DNA of 64,000 bases, from assembly GCA_040398525.1 (NCBI GenBank), contig JBBATY010000007.1, positions 1 through 64,000 of the forward strand, read 5' to 3'. Shown in pieces: positions 16,758-25,346 of this stretch. The notes beneath the pieces are model-generated. The model searched no databases. It was given only the letters and a program-made list of their open reading frames with translations, and had not been told where the DNA came from. A program made the translations under genes and the position numbers. The stretch's first letter is position 1. Each line of letters begins with the position of its first letter. The DNA comes from VFMC01 sp040398525. Lineage in GTDB: Bacteria; Actinomycetota; Acidimicrobiia; Acidimicrobiales; Ilumatobacteraceae.

Positions 16758-17632
16758 TCGCCGTGACGCCCACGCAGCCCACGCAGACCGATGTGGTCGC
16801 CCCCGCTGCGACGCGCCAGGGATGGGGCCTCGGGGTGTGGTGCTCGGTCGCCTGGCTGGTCGTGCTGACGGCCGCGGCGGTGCTCGCCGATGTGCTGCCC
16901 CTCTACGACCCGGCCGACACCAGGGCCGGCATCCCGTTGTCGATCCCCACCTCGCAGAACTGGTTGGGCACCGATGCCATCGGACGCGACCTGTTGTCGC
17001 GCACCATCTACGGCGCCCGTGTGTCGATCGTGGTCGGTCTGGCTGCGGTGCTCCTGTCGGCGATCGCGGGTGGTGCCATCGGGCTCGTGGCCGGCTACGT
17101 GCGTCGGTGGTTCGAGGTCGGCTCGACGTTCTTCGCCGATGTGCTAATGGCCTTCCCGACGATGCTGCTCGCTGCGTCGATCGTGGCCTTCACCGAGTCG
17201 CGAGGGCTCATGGTGGTCGTGCTCGCCATCGCGCTGATCTACCTCGGCCCGACCATCCGCATCGTGCGGGCGATCACGCTCAGCTTCGCGAGCCGCGAGT
17301 TCGTGCTGGCTGCCCGATCGCTCGGTGCCAAGCACGGCCGGGTGATCGGGCGCGAGATCCTGCCCAACGTGCTCCCGACGCTGCTGTCGATGATGGTGGT
17401 CGCCGTCGCCGGGGCGATCGTCGCGGAGGGTGGCCTCGCCTACCTGAACCTGTCGGTCGCACCGCCCACGCCCACGTGGGGCGGGATGATCGCCGCCGGC
17501 AAGTCGTCGCTCGACCAGAGCCTCTACCCGGTGCTGGTACCCGGTGCGGCGCTGTTCCTGACGGTGCTGTCGCTGACGATCATCGGCGACGCCATCCAGA
17601 AGCGCCAGGGACGCAACCTCGGCGCCATCTAG
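16754..17632 (+). CDS. ABC transporter permease, DppC/OppC type (292 aa)
   Basis: Second permease of the importer, with the N-terminal OppC helix, the NWLGTDAIGRDLLSRTIYG signature before the permease core and the docking loop ARSLGAKHGRVIGREILPN. It starts with GTG inside the stop of the first permease. No ATP-binding genes follow: the next gene is convergent and overlaps its stop by 3-4 nt. The ATPase subunits must be encoded elsewhere or shared with another peptide transporter. Confidence 0.93.
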   Translation: MIAVTPTQPTQTDVVAPAATRQGWGLGVWCSVAWLVVLTAAAVLADVLPLYDPADTRAGIPLSIPTSQNWLGTDAIGRDLLSRTIYGARVSIVVGLAAVLLSAIAGGAIGLVAGYVRRWFEVGSTFFADVLMAFPTMLLAASIVAFTESRGLMVVVLAIALIYLGPTIRIVRAITLSFASREFVLAARSLGAKHGRVIGREILPNVLPTLLSMMVVAVAGAIVAEGGLAYLNLSVAPPTPTWGGMIAAGKSSLDQSLYPVLVPGAALFLTVLSLTIIGDAIQKRQGRNLGAI

Positions 17633-18729
17633 GCGACGCTCCGGTCGTCGGCGCTCACAAGTCCGGGTTGCTCGCCGGTGGTGCGCAACTGCTCGACCAC
17701 CTCATCGAGGTCGTCGAGCAGCGCCTCGACCTGTGGGCGCAGCGCCGGCCGCACCGCTTGGGCAAGGGCGGCCAGACCCATCGAGGTGGCGAACACGGCC
17801 TGCACCGCCCGGTCGTGCACCTCGCGCGCGATCCGCTCGTCGGTCGCCGAGCGGTACAGCGCGTCGGCCTGTCGGTCGGTGATGTCGATGGCCACGAACG
17901 CCCGATGTCCTCGGTCGTCGGCCTCGGCGATATGCACCTCGCTCGTGCGCCTGGTGCCGTCGGGCCGCACGACCACGACGCGGTGGACCCCCCAGCCGAG
18001 TTGGTCGAGTGCCAGCCGTCGACGTCGATTGCCGATGGCGACGACCTGCTCGAGGAGGACATCGGCGGGCAGGCCGATCAGCTCCGAGTGGCTCCGGCCG
18101 GTCAGGTCGGCGGCGGCCTCGTTCGCGTACGTCACCCGGTCGGAGGTGTGGTCGATCACCATCACCGCGTCGTGCAGACGGTCGAGTAGTGCTGCGTCGG
18201 GGTGCGCGGCCGCCGGCGGTGCGGCGGCGCGCGCCTGCACGGCGCGGGAGGTGAGCTCGGCGACGGCCAGCAGGTAGGTCCGTTCGACGTCGGGGAACGA
18301 GCGGGCGACCGAGAAGGGGATGCCGATCGCGCCGATCACCGTGTCGCCGTTGCGCAGCGGCAGGTCGGCGATCGCCTCGGCGGCGGGGCGGCTGGCGGCG
18401 AACTCGGGGAACCTGGCCTGGAAGGTGCTGCGCGACGGCAGCCACAGGGCACGGCGCTCGAGCACGGCGGCCATCAGCGGGTAGCGCTTGGTGAAGGCGA
18501 GCGGTCCGAGGGCCGGGGCGATGGTGCGGCTCGTGCCGGCCATGGCCATGGCGGTGACGTTGCCCATCGGGTCGGCCTGGATGAGCACGACGCCGGCTGC
18601 GCCGAGTGGGCGTGCGGCATCGAGAACGGCCTCGGTGATGTCGTCGAGCGAGACCGGCACGCTGCATGCATGCAGCAGCCTGCCGATCCCGGCAGGGGCC
18701 CGGTCGTCACGGTCGTCCGCGGTAGGCAT
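17629..18729 (-). CDS. GAF-PAS sensor protein with a HisKA_3 helix but no ATPase domain (366 aa)
   Basis: Soluble signalling protein. A GAF domain (about 15-165) is followed by a PAS domain (about 180-285; VMVIDH, YANEAAADLTG) and then a dimerisation helix pair of HisKA_3 type with the expected phospho-acceptor in AREVHDR (His305). The chain stops about 60 residues later, so there is no HATPase_c domain and it cannot autophosphorylate. GGAGGAG lies 7 nt before the ATG at 18729, which fixes the start. It could be phosphorylated by a partner kinase, act as a ligand-binding anti-regulator, or be a truncated kinase. It is tail-to-tail with the permease gene and sits beside the hydrolase operon. 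Confidence 0.78.
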   Translation of the reverse strand: MPTADDRDDRAPAGIGRLLHACSVPVSLDDITEAVLDAARPLGAAGVVLIQADPMGNVTAMAMAGTSRTIAPALGPLAFTKRYPLMAAVLERRALWLPSRSTFQARFPEFAASRPAAEAIADLPLRNGDTVIGAIGIPFSVARSFPDVERTYLLAVAELTSRAVQARAAAPPAAAHPDAALLDRLHDAVMVIDHTSDRVTYANEAAADLTGRSHSELIGLPADVLLEQVVAIGNRRRRLALDQLGWGVHRVVVVRPDGTRRTSEVHIAEADDRGHRAFVAIDITDRQADALYRSATDERIAREVHDRAVQAVFATSMGLAALAQAVRPALRPQVEALLDDLDEVVEQLRTTGEQPGLVSADDRSVA

Positions 18730-18838
18730 CGATCGTCTCCTCCCAGTGAGCAAGGTGCCAGCCGTCGTCCAGCATGGCGACCGCCGGCCCGGCCGAGGGA
18801 GGGCCATGGGGGCCGGGTGACGTGCCGTTCGGCCCCTT

Positions 18839-18853
18839 GACCCGCGTCGGGTC
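18839..18853 (-). terminator. Hairpin after the tetR gene
   Basis: GACCCG-CGT-CGGGTC, a perfect 6-bp stem with a 3-nt loop, lies about 17 nt downstream of the stop of the last gene of the seven-gene operon. No T-run follows. The remaining bases to 18729 hold only the leader of the sensor gene. Confidence 0.4.
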
Positions 18854-18869
18854 GACTGGTGGCAGCGGC

Positions 18870-19580
18870 CTACCGGGTGGTGCTGCCGAGGTGTGCGCTC
18901 AGGCCGGAGAGCAGCACCTGCATCAGGAACTCGAACGACTCGTCGAAGGACCCGTGGTCGTCGAGCGACCAGCGCATCGACAGGGCGCGGTTGGCCACGG
19001 CGTCGAAGTTCGCGGCGATGTTCGGGAAGCGCTGCGGGTCGAGGGCCCGGATCGCGTCTTCGGCGACCCGCTCGCTGTCGGGGTCGCGCTCGGCCACCAG
19101 GGTGAGCTCGAGCAGCACGAAGCCCTGCACCGCACCCATCAGCGCGTTGTAGGCGTGGACGAGGTGCGCGCCGAGGCCGAGCTCGGTCAACTTGCCCAGG
19201 ATCGCGTCGGGGATGGCGAGGGCGTCCATGTTCAGCCCGCGCTCGGTGCTCACCAGACGCATCACGTTCGGATGGCGCAGGGCGTTGGCCCGGTAGCGCC
19301 GGGCCAGCTCGACGCTCCAGGTCTGCCAGTCGGACGCTTCGGGGAGCTCGATCGACGACAGGGCGCGCTGCTCGACCAGGCCGATCAGCTGCTGGCGGTC
19401 GCCGACGTGCCAGTAGAGCGTGGCGGGGAACACACCGAGCTCGGCGGCGAGCGAGCGCATGCTGAACTGCTGCGGTCCGCGCTCGTCGATCAAGCGGATG
19501 GCCGTCTCGACGATGAGCTCGGCGGTGATCGGTATCTCGGCACGCGCCCCGCGTCGGCGGGACGGTTGCGCGGTGCTCAT
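18870..19580 (-). CDS. TetR-family transcriptional regulator (236 aa)
   Basis: One-component regulator with an N-terminal helix-turn-helix (about residues 20-65; FSMRSLAAELGVFPATLYWHV) and a helical ligand-binding C-terminal domain of ~160 residues. It is the last gene of the operon that starts at 26938 and overlaps the preceding gene by ATGA, so it is made together with the enzymes. It is the only DNA-binding regulator in the locus and therefore the best candidate to bind the three TTGTAC-N3-GTRCAA-like sites, with the imported peptide or a product as inducer. That link is inference. Confidence 0.88.
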   Translation of the reverse strand: MSTAQPSRRRGARAEIPITAELIVETAIRLIDERGPQQFSMRSLAAELGVFPATLYWHVGDRQQLIGLVEQRALSSIELPEASDWQTWSVELARRYRANALRHPNVMRLVSTERGLNMDALAIPDAILGKLTELGLGAHLVHAYNALMGAVQGFVLLELTLVAERDPDSERVAEDAIRALDPQRFPNIAANFDAVANRALSMRWSLDDHGSFDESFEFLMQVLLSGLSAHLGSTTR

Positions 19581-20413
19581 GCGGGCTCCTCGGCGATCGG
19601 GGCGCCGGCGAGGCGCTCGGGAGAGGCTACCGATGCACCGATCACGTAGCCCTCGTCGGACCAGCCCCGGATGCCGCGCGGGCCGGGACCGGCGAAGGCT
19701 GCGGCCAGGGCGCGCCCGCTCGCGGCGCGCACCTCGTCGGCCGCGGTCGGGTCGCTCGCGCGCAACGACAGGTAGTCGCGAGGCACGACGAACTGCTCTT
19801 CGTCGGGCCCGGCGACGACGACCTCGCCGCCCACGGGTCGGTCGAGCCGCCAGCTGAGCTTCAACCGATCGGTGGTGTCGCCGGTGTTGAACGCGTCGCG
19901 CCGTTCGCCGTAGCAGTGCGGGACGAACCCGACCACCTCTGCGCCGAGGCGCACGAGGTTGAACCGGGCGTTCGTCGCCAGCAGCGGGTCGAAGGTCCAG
20001 CGCATCTCGTCGATGCCGTGGGCGAGCGCCACGGCACGCTGGGCGAGCTTGAGCGCATAGCCCACCCCGCCGCGGCGCAGCGAGGTGTCGACCCCGACCT
20101 GGTGCGAGTGCAGGTGCACGCCTCCGGTCCAGCCGAGCCAGCCGAGGGCGAAGCCGACAGGTCGGCCCTCGCTGCGGGCCAGCAGCAGGCATGCCCCACC
20201 CAGCGCCATGCCGCGCAGCAGGTTGCGCGGTGGCACCGTCTCGGTGGTGCCCCAGATCGATCCCATCGTGGCGCGCAGCTCGTCGAGCTCGTCCGGCAGG
20301 GCCACCTCGCCGATCTCGACCCCCGCAGCTGCGGCCGCGGCGGCTGCCTCGGCCGCAGCGCGGGCGCCCAGGTCGGTCCCTGGCGCCGCGTCGGTGCCCT
20401 CGGCCGGGGTCAC
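19577..20413 (-). CDS. GNAT-family acetyltransferase (278 aa)
   Basis: Predicted acetyltransferase of the COG3375-like type. The acetyl-CoA pyrophosphate loop is in VGVDTSLRRGGVGYALK, preceded by GFALGWLGW strands and followed by WTFDPLLATNARFNLVRLG. The GTG at 20413 overlaps the stop of the M20 peptidase (GTGA), which is preferred over the much longer open frame upstream. An alanine-rich N-terminal segment of about 25 residues precedes the domain. It probably acylates an amine, such as an amino acid released by the neighbouring hydrolases. Confidence 0.75.
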   Translation of the reverse strand: MTPAEGTDAAPGTDLGARAAAEAAAAAAAAGVEIGEVALPDELDELRATMGSIWGTTETVPPRNLLRGMALGGACLLLARSEGRPVGFALGWLGWTGGVHLHSHQVGVDTSLRRGGVGYALKLAQRAVALAHGIDEMRWTFDPLLATNARFNLVRLGAEVVGFVPHCYGERRDAFNTGDTTDRLKLSWRLDRPVGGEVVVAGPDEEQFVVPRDYLSLRASDPTAADEVRAASGRALAAAFAGPGPRGIRGWSDEGYVIGASVASPERLAGAPIAEEPA

Positions 20414-21852
20414 TGTGGCGCCCCGCCCCCGACGACGTGGGCCGCGTGGGCCTGCAGCACATCGGCGACGGTGGCCGTCACGCGCCGCACCGTGGGCAGG
20501 TGGAGGAACTCGTCGGGGCCGTGCGCGTTCGAGCCGGGGCCGAGCACGCCGACCAGCAGGAACTGCGCGTCGGGCATCCGCTCGCCGAGCATGCCCATGA
20601 ACGGGATGGTGCCCCCGACCCCGCACGAGGCCACCGGAAGGCCCCAGTGCTGCGTGCTGGCCCGCTGGCACGCCTCGGCCAGCCAGGGGGCGAAGGCGGG
20701 CGAGGCCCAGCCGGGTCCGCGAGCGCCGGCGTGCAGACGCACCCGCGCGCCGTAGGGCGGGTCGGCCTCGAGCACGGCGCGCAACTCGTCGCCGACGGCC
20801 CACGTGTCGGCCGTCGGCGGGAGGCGCAGCGACAGCTTCAGCGCCAGGCGCGAGCGGAACACGTTGCCGGCATCGGCCACCGGCGGCAGGCCGTCGACGC
20901 CGATCACTTCGAGCGCCGGCCGCCATGTCTCGTTGAGCAGTTCGTCGTGCGCGTCGGCACCCATCGAACGCACCCCGGGCACGGGCCGGAACGAGCCCGA
21001 CAAGCGGGGGAACGCGGCCGCGGCCACCTGGGCCTCGTCGACGCGGTGGCCGGGAACCTCGACGTGCGCCGCGTCGAGCAGCACCCGGCCCGTGGCCGAG
21101 TCCTCGATCCGGTCGAGGAGCATCCGCGAGATGCGATAGGCCGACGGCAGCACACCACTCGCCCGACCGCTGTGCGGGTCGTCGGCGCACACCTCGATCT
21201 CGAGCACCCCACCGCACACACCGCGGGTCGAGGTGGTGGTCCACAGCCGGTCGTAGCTCTCGCAGAACGAGTCGAGGGTGATCACCACATCGGCGACGCC
21301 GATGCGCGGCAGCAGCTGCTCGAGGTGCTGCTCGAGGTGCACGCTCGAGCTCTCCTCGCTGGCCTCGATCAGGATCACGCAGCGCCCGTGGCGACCGCCC
21401 CCGGCGCGCACGGCGGCGATGGCGATCAGCGCGGCGAACACCGAGTACCCGTCGTCGGCGCCGCCGCGGCCGTACAGCCGGTCACCGTCGAGCACGGGGT
21501 CCCACGGCCCGAGGCCCGGCGACCACGGCAGCATCTCCGGCTGCTTGTCCATGTGGCCGTAGAGCACGACCGTGTGCGCGGCCAGCTCGGCGTCGGTGGC
21601 GGGCACCTCGGCGAGCAGCACCGGGGTGAGGCCGGGTGGCGAGACCAGCTCGACGCGCAGCCCGTCGATCGCCTGAGCGCTGGCCCAGTCGGTGAGCAAC
21701 CTTGCCGCGCGGGCGAGGTGGCCGTTGGCCTCCCACGCCGGGTCGAACATCGGTGAGCGGGCCGGGATGGCGATGTAGTCCATCAACGTCGGCAACGCCT
21801 CGTCCCAGCGTTCGGCGACGAACTCGGCGGGGGTCGGGGTGGTCGTGGGCAT
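20410..21852 (-). CDS. M20-family metallopeptidase (dipeptidase/carboxypeptidase type, 480 aa)
   Basis: Zinc-dependent peptidase of the M20 family with metal-binding GHMDKQP, GRGGADDG and EASEESSS, and a lid domain in the middle (DDPHSGRASG). Length and the HMDKQP motif fit the carnosinase/CNDP-like dipeptidase branch. There is no signal peptide. It would finish the breakdown of short peptides produced by the other hydrolases. The ATG at 21852 shares one base with the stop of the preceding gene. Confidence 0.9.
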   Translation of the reverse strand: MPTTTPTPAEFVAERWDEALPTLMDYIAIPARSPMFDPAWEANGHLARAARLLTDWASAQAIDGLRVELVSPPGLTPVLLAEVPATDAELAAHTVVLYGHMDKQPEMLPWSPGLGPWDPVLDGDRLYGRGGADDGYSVFAALIAIAAVRAGGGRHGRCVILIEASEESSSVHLEQHLEQLLPRIGVADVVITLDSFCESYDRLWTTTSTRGVCGGVLEIEVCADDPHSGRASGVLPSAYRISRMLLDRIEDSATGRVLLDAAHVEVPGHRVDEAQVAAAAFPRLSGSFRPVPGVRSMGADAHDELLNETWRPALEVIGVDGLPPVADAGNVFRSRLALKLSLRLPPTADTWAVGDELRAVLEADPPYGARVRLHAGARGPGWASPAFAPWLAEACQRASTQHWGLPVASCGVGGTIPFMGMLGERMPDAQFLLVGVLGPGSNAHGPDEFLHLPTVRRVTATVADVLQAHAAHVVGGGAPQ

Positions 21853-23246
21853 CAGGAGCGCTCCGTGGGGCTGAACGACATCAACTCGGCGCCGTCGACG
21901 ACGACGGCGATGCGATCGACGCGACCGGTGGCATCATCGTGCACCACCAGCGTGGCACCGGTCTCTTCGTCGAGGAAGGTGCGCTCGTCGAGCGGCAGCA
22001 GGCGACGCCGGCCGTAGGGCGCCGGGCTGTACAGCTCGCCGTCGGCGTGGATGATGCGCATCCGCCGGTCGAACGGCCCGCTGTACGGGCCGGCGAGGCG
22101 CTCGAGCACGCTCGGGTCGACCGCGGCCACCTCGACCGTGGTGCCGACGACGTGCCCCCAGCCGTACTCGTCGGCGATCGCTCGGCGGACCTCCGCGCAC
22201 AGCGTCACGCCGCTGTCGCTGTTGGTCATCACGACAGCACCCTGGCCGCGGTGGACCAGCCCGTCGGCGTTGCATCGGAAGCCGGCGTTGGCCCCGCTGT
22301 GCCCGAAGCGGGCCAGGTCGCCGTCGCCGCCGAGCTCGGGGCCGAGGCCGAACACACCGAGGCCGACGCCGGTGACCATCAGCTGCGCGGTCGAGGTCGA
22401 GATCGGGCCGGTGCGCTCGCCGCGCAGGCTCTCCTGCACTCCGATCACCCAGCGAGCCAGGTCGACCACCGTGGTCCACAGCCCGGCCGCCTGCAGCTCG
22501 GGGTAGACGTGGTGGTCGCCGGCGACGGGTCGACCGGCCTCGTCGTGGCCGACGGCGGCGCGCCCGCGACGGTGAGCGGCGAGGGGCTGGTCGTACGCGC
22601 TGTCGACCATCCCGAAGGGTTGCAGCACGAGGTCGTGCATCAGCTCGGCGAAGTCGCGCCCGGTCACGTCGCTCACCAGCTGCTGGACGATGGTGCTGCC
22701 ACCACCCGAGTACTGCGCCACGGTGCCGGGCGCGGCGAACGACTCGACGGCGGGGGTGGCGCCACCGGTGCCCGACAGCACGCCGACAGCATCGGGCGCG
22801 GCGGTGCCGTACGGGAACCCGGGGAAACCGGGCACGGTGGTGCCCGCCGTGTGGCTGAGCAGGTGCCGCAGCGTCACCGGCTGCTCGGCAGTGTGCTCGC
22901 TCGACGGCAGCCACCAGCTGCGCAGCGCACTGTTCACATCGGCGTCGAGGTCGACCACACCATGCTCGGCGAGGGCCAGCACGCCGACGGCCGCAACGGC
23001 CTTGCTGATCGAGGCCGCCTGGAACAGCGTCGAGGCGTGCACCGGACGCGCCTCGCCGGCGCGCACGACCCCGTAGCCCGACGCCCACGACAGCTCGCCG
23101 TCGTCGACCACGGCGACGGCCGCACCGGGCACGCGGTAGCGGTCCATCCGCGCCGCCAGTGAGTGGTGCTCGACCGGTCGGCCGGCCACCTGCAGTACGG
23201 CGCTGAGGCCGTGCTCGACCCGTTGCCGCCGTTCGTCGACGCTCAC
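21852..23246 (-). CDS. Serine hydrolase, beta-lactamase/DD-peptidase fold (464 aa), cytoplasmic
   Basis: Paralogue of the 12582-14000 protein with the same two-part layout. Catalytic residues are SISK (Ser79-Lys82), YSG and HSG, with a C-terminal beta domain (from about 360). There is no signal peptide. The true start is the GTG at 23246, which overlaps the upstream stop as GTGA, not the far longer open frame that runs into the neighbour. Its fold and length are those of amide hydrolases such as D-aminopeptidase or MlrB-type enzymes. Confidence 0.85.
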   Translation of the reverse strand: MSVDERRQRVEHGLSAVLQVAGRPVEHHSLAARMDRYRVPGAAVAVVDDGELSWASGYGVVRAGEARPVHASTLFQAASISKAVAAVGVLALAEHGVVDLDADVNSALRSWWLPSSEHTAEQPVTLRHLLSHTAGTTVPGFPGFPYGTAAPDAVGVLSGTGGATPAVESFAAPGTVAQYSGGGSTIVQQLVSDVTGRDFAELMHDLVLQPFGMVDSAYDQPLAAHRRGRAAVGHDEAGRPVAGDHHVYPELQAAGLWTTVVDLARWVIGVQESLRGERTGPISTSTAQLMVTGVGLGVFGLGPELGGDGDLARFGHSGANAGFRCNADGLVHRGQGAVVMTNSDSGVTLCAEVRRAIADEYGWGHVVGTTVEVAAVDPSVLERLAGPYSGPFDRRMRIIHADGELYSPAPYGRRRLLPLDERTFLDEETGATLVVHDDATGRVDRIAVVVDGAELMSFSPTERS

Positions 23247-24337
23247 GGCCGCACCTGCGGGACGAGGTCGAGCACGGCGGCCAGGGCGCCGTCGAGCAGC
23301 GCGTCGGGCCGGCGGTCGGCCTGGTTGATGGTGCCGGTGACGGTGAGCCCCGACCGTGGGTCGACGTGCATCACCACACCCCAGTGGCCACGGTGGCCGC
23401 GCAGTTCGATGCCGTTGCGCACACGAGCCTCGACACCGAAGCCGTAGCCGACGAACCCGGGCGAGTGCTGGGCCGGGTCGAGGGTGCGGAACTGCCAGTG
23501 CAGCATCTCGTCGAGCAGTGGCGGCGCGACGAGGGTGCCGTCGACCAGGGCGCGGGCGAACACGGCCAGGTCGGCGGTGTCGCTGACCAGGCCGCCGCCG
23601 GCCCAGTCCGACGAGCCGTGCAACGGCATCACGTCGAAGCCGCCCTGGTGGGCGTGGCTGATCTCGTCGCCGCGGTGGTGCTCGAATCCCTCGAGGTAGG
23701 TGCCGGCGAGCCCGAGCGGGTCGAGGATGCGCGCCCGGTAGGCGGCGTGCAGCGGACGGCTGTCGAGGTGCTCGATGATCGTGCCGAGCAGCACGTAGCC
23801 GGTGTCGCTGTACGCGTAGCCGTAGCCCTCGCCCGGCCGGAAGTGGGGTGATCCCCAGGCGATGGCACCCTCGAGCATCTCGTGCGGTGTCCACACATGC
23901 GCCGGGTCGCCGGCCAGCTTCGAGAAGTACTCGGTGCTCATCGCGTAGTCGAACAGTCCGCTCGCGTGGGTGAGCAGCTGGCGCACCGTGATCCGCTCGC
24001 CCGAGCTGGCACCGTCGAGGACGTGCAGCTGGTCGACGAGGTCGGCGAGGTCCGGGGGCAGATGGGCCGCCATCACATCGTCGAGGCCGAGGCGGCCCTC
24101 GGCGACGAGCTGGGTGACGACCACAGCCGTGAACGGCTTGGTGATGCTGGCGATGCGGAACGGCGAGGTCACCGTCATCGGCGGCCCGCCGTGCCACAGG
24201 CTCCCGGCAGCGGCCTGGGCGACCAGGCCGTCCGTCGGCAGCTCGACGCGCAGCACGCATCCCTCGCCGGCGACGGCCGCCTCCGTGTCGACGACGGCGC
24301 GCAGCGCAGCGGTGAGCTGTTCGGTGGTGTCAGTCAT
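23243..24337 (-). CDS. Serine hydrolase, beta-lactamase/DD-peptidase fold (364 aa), single domain
   Basis: Third penicillin-recognition-fold hydrolase of the locus, shorter than the others and lacking the C-terminal beta domain. It has SITK (Ser64-Lys67), YSD (Tyr176) and HRG (as GHRGHWG), close to the Streptomyces R61 DD-carboxypeptidase group. It lacks a signal peptide, so periplasmic peptidoglycan work is unlikely. The ATG at 24337 lies 8 nt inside the asparaginase gene. Confidence 0.85.
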   Translation of the reverse strand: MTDTTEQLTAALRAVVDTEAAVAGEGCVLRVELPTDGLVAQAAAGSLWHGGPPMTVTSPFRIASITKPFTAVVVTQLVAEGRLGLDDVMAAHLPPDLADLVDQLHVLDGASSGERITVRQLLTHASGLFDYAMSTEYFSKLAGDPAHVWTPHEMLEGAIAWGSPHFRPGEGYGYAYSDTGYVLLGTIIEHLDSRPLHAAYRARILDPLGLAGTYLEGFEHHRGDEISHAHQGGFDVMPLHGSSDWAGGGLVSDTADLAVFARALVDGTLVAPPLLDEMLHWQFRTLDPAQHSPGFVGYGFGVEARVRNGIELRGHRGHWGVVMHVDPRSGLTVTGTINQADRRPDALLDGALAAVLDLVPQVRP

Positions 24338-25346
24338 GGCGGCTGCTCCGTTCGTGGGGGGCGAGGGTTCGTCGGTAGCGGTGGACGATGTCGATCGCCG
24401 CGTCGCGGTCGTAGGTCGTGCCGAGCGCGGCGAGTAGCGCAAGCCGGGCCTTCTGCGCGCTCAGCCCGCCGGCGCCGACGGCGCCGAGCCGGTCGAGGTC
24501 GGACGTGCGGGTGGTGTCGGTGAAGGCCCGCGAGGCCAACACCACCGCGGTCCCCGCCGCGGCCGCCTCGTGGATCGGCCGCCACAGCTGGCGGGGCACG
24601 TTGAGGTCGCCGAACACCTCGAGCACGGCACCGCGTCGCCCTTCGAGCGCAGCAGCGACGGTCGACGCGGCGATGCCCGGGTAGCAGCTCACCAGCGGGA
24701 CGTCGACCGACGTGCCGGCGGCCGGCAGCCGCAGCGCAGGGCGAGCTGGCGGCGGTGTTGCGTCGAACGCGACCCGGCCGTGCCCGACGGCGCCGACCGG
24801 CGCGAACGGGTGCGAGGTGAAGGCATCGAGCGAGGTGGCGTCGTGCTTGGCGATGTCGACGGCCCGGTGCAGCGTGCCGTCGAGGCACACCAGCACCTCC
24901 CGCCCGCGTGCTGCTGGTGCGCAGGCGACGGTGAGCGCGTCGAGCAGGTTGGTCGGGCCGTCGGGCTGCGGATGCGAGTGCACGCGCATCGACCCGGTGA
25001 GCACCACGGGGGCACGGTCGTCGGCGACGCCCACGAGCAACTCGGTGATGAAGGCGGTCAACTCGACGGTGTCGGTGCCGTGAGTGACCACGACGCCGGT
25101 CGCGCCTGCGGCGAGGGCGGCGGCGATCCGCCCGGCGATGGCCACCATGTCGTCGACGGCCAGGTTCGAGCTGGGCCCGCTCGTGATGTCGGTGACCACC
25201 ACGTCGCGAGCCGGGTCGAGGCCCAGCTCGGCCAGCCGTGCCGGGTCGAGCTCGGCCACCAGGGTGGTGCCGTCGATCTCGAGCCACGCGTCGCCGGCGA
25301 GGTGCGAGGCGATCGTGCCGCCGGTGGCGAACACGTGCACGGTCAC
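24330..25346 (-). CDS. L-asparaginase-family amidohydrolase (338 aa)
   Basis: Threonine amidohydrolase with both signature segments: TGGTIAS at the N-terminus (nucleophilic Thr) and HGTDTVE (second Thr, Asp). SGPSSNLAVDDM and LTGSMR also fit the bacterial type I/II family. It has no signal peptide, so it is the cytoplasmic kind and would release ammonia from asparagine or a related side-chain or isoaspartyl amide. The GTG at 25346 overlaps the upstream stop (GTGA). In this operon it may act on amides from the imported peptide. Confidence 0.9.
   Translation of the reverse strand: MTVHVFATGGTIASHLAGDAWLEIDGTTLVAELDPARLAELGLDPARDVVVTDITSGPSSNLAVDDMVAIAGRIAAALAAGATGVVVTHGTDTVELTAFITELLVGVADDRAPVVLTGSMRVHSHPQPDGPTNLLDALTVACAPAARGREVLVCLDGTLHRAVDIAKHDATSLDAFTSHPFAPVGAVGHGRVAFDATPPPARPALRLPAAGTSVDVPLVSCYPGIAASTVAAALEGRRGAVLEVFGDLNVPRQLWRPIHEAAAAGTAVVLASRAFTDTTRTSDLDRLGAVGAGGLSAQKARLALLAALGTTYDRDAAIDIVHRYRRTLAPHERSSRHD

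Noticed and set aside
12582..24337. Antibiotic-resistance beta-lactamases
   Set aside because: The three penicillin-fold proteins lack signal peptides and sit among peptidases and a peptide importer; they fit cytoplasmic amide hydrolases better.
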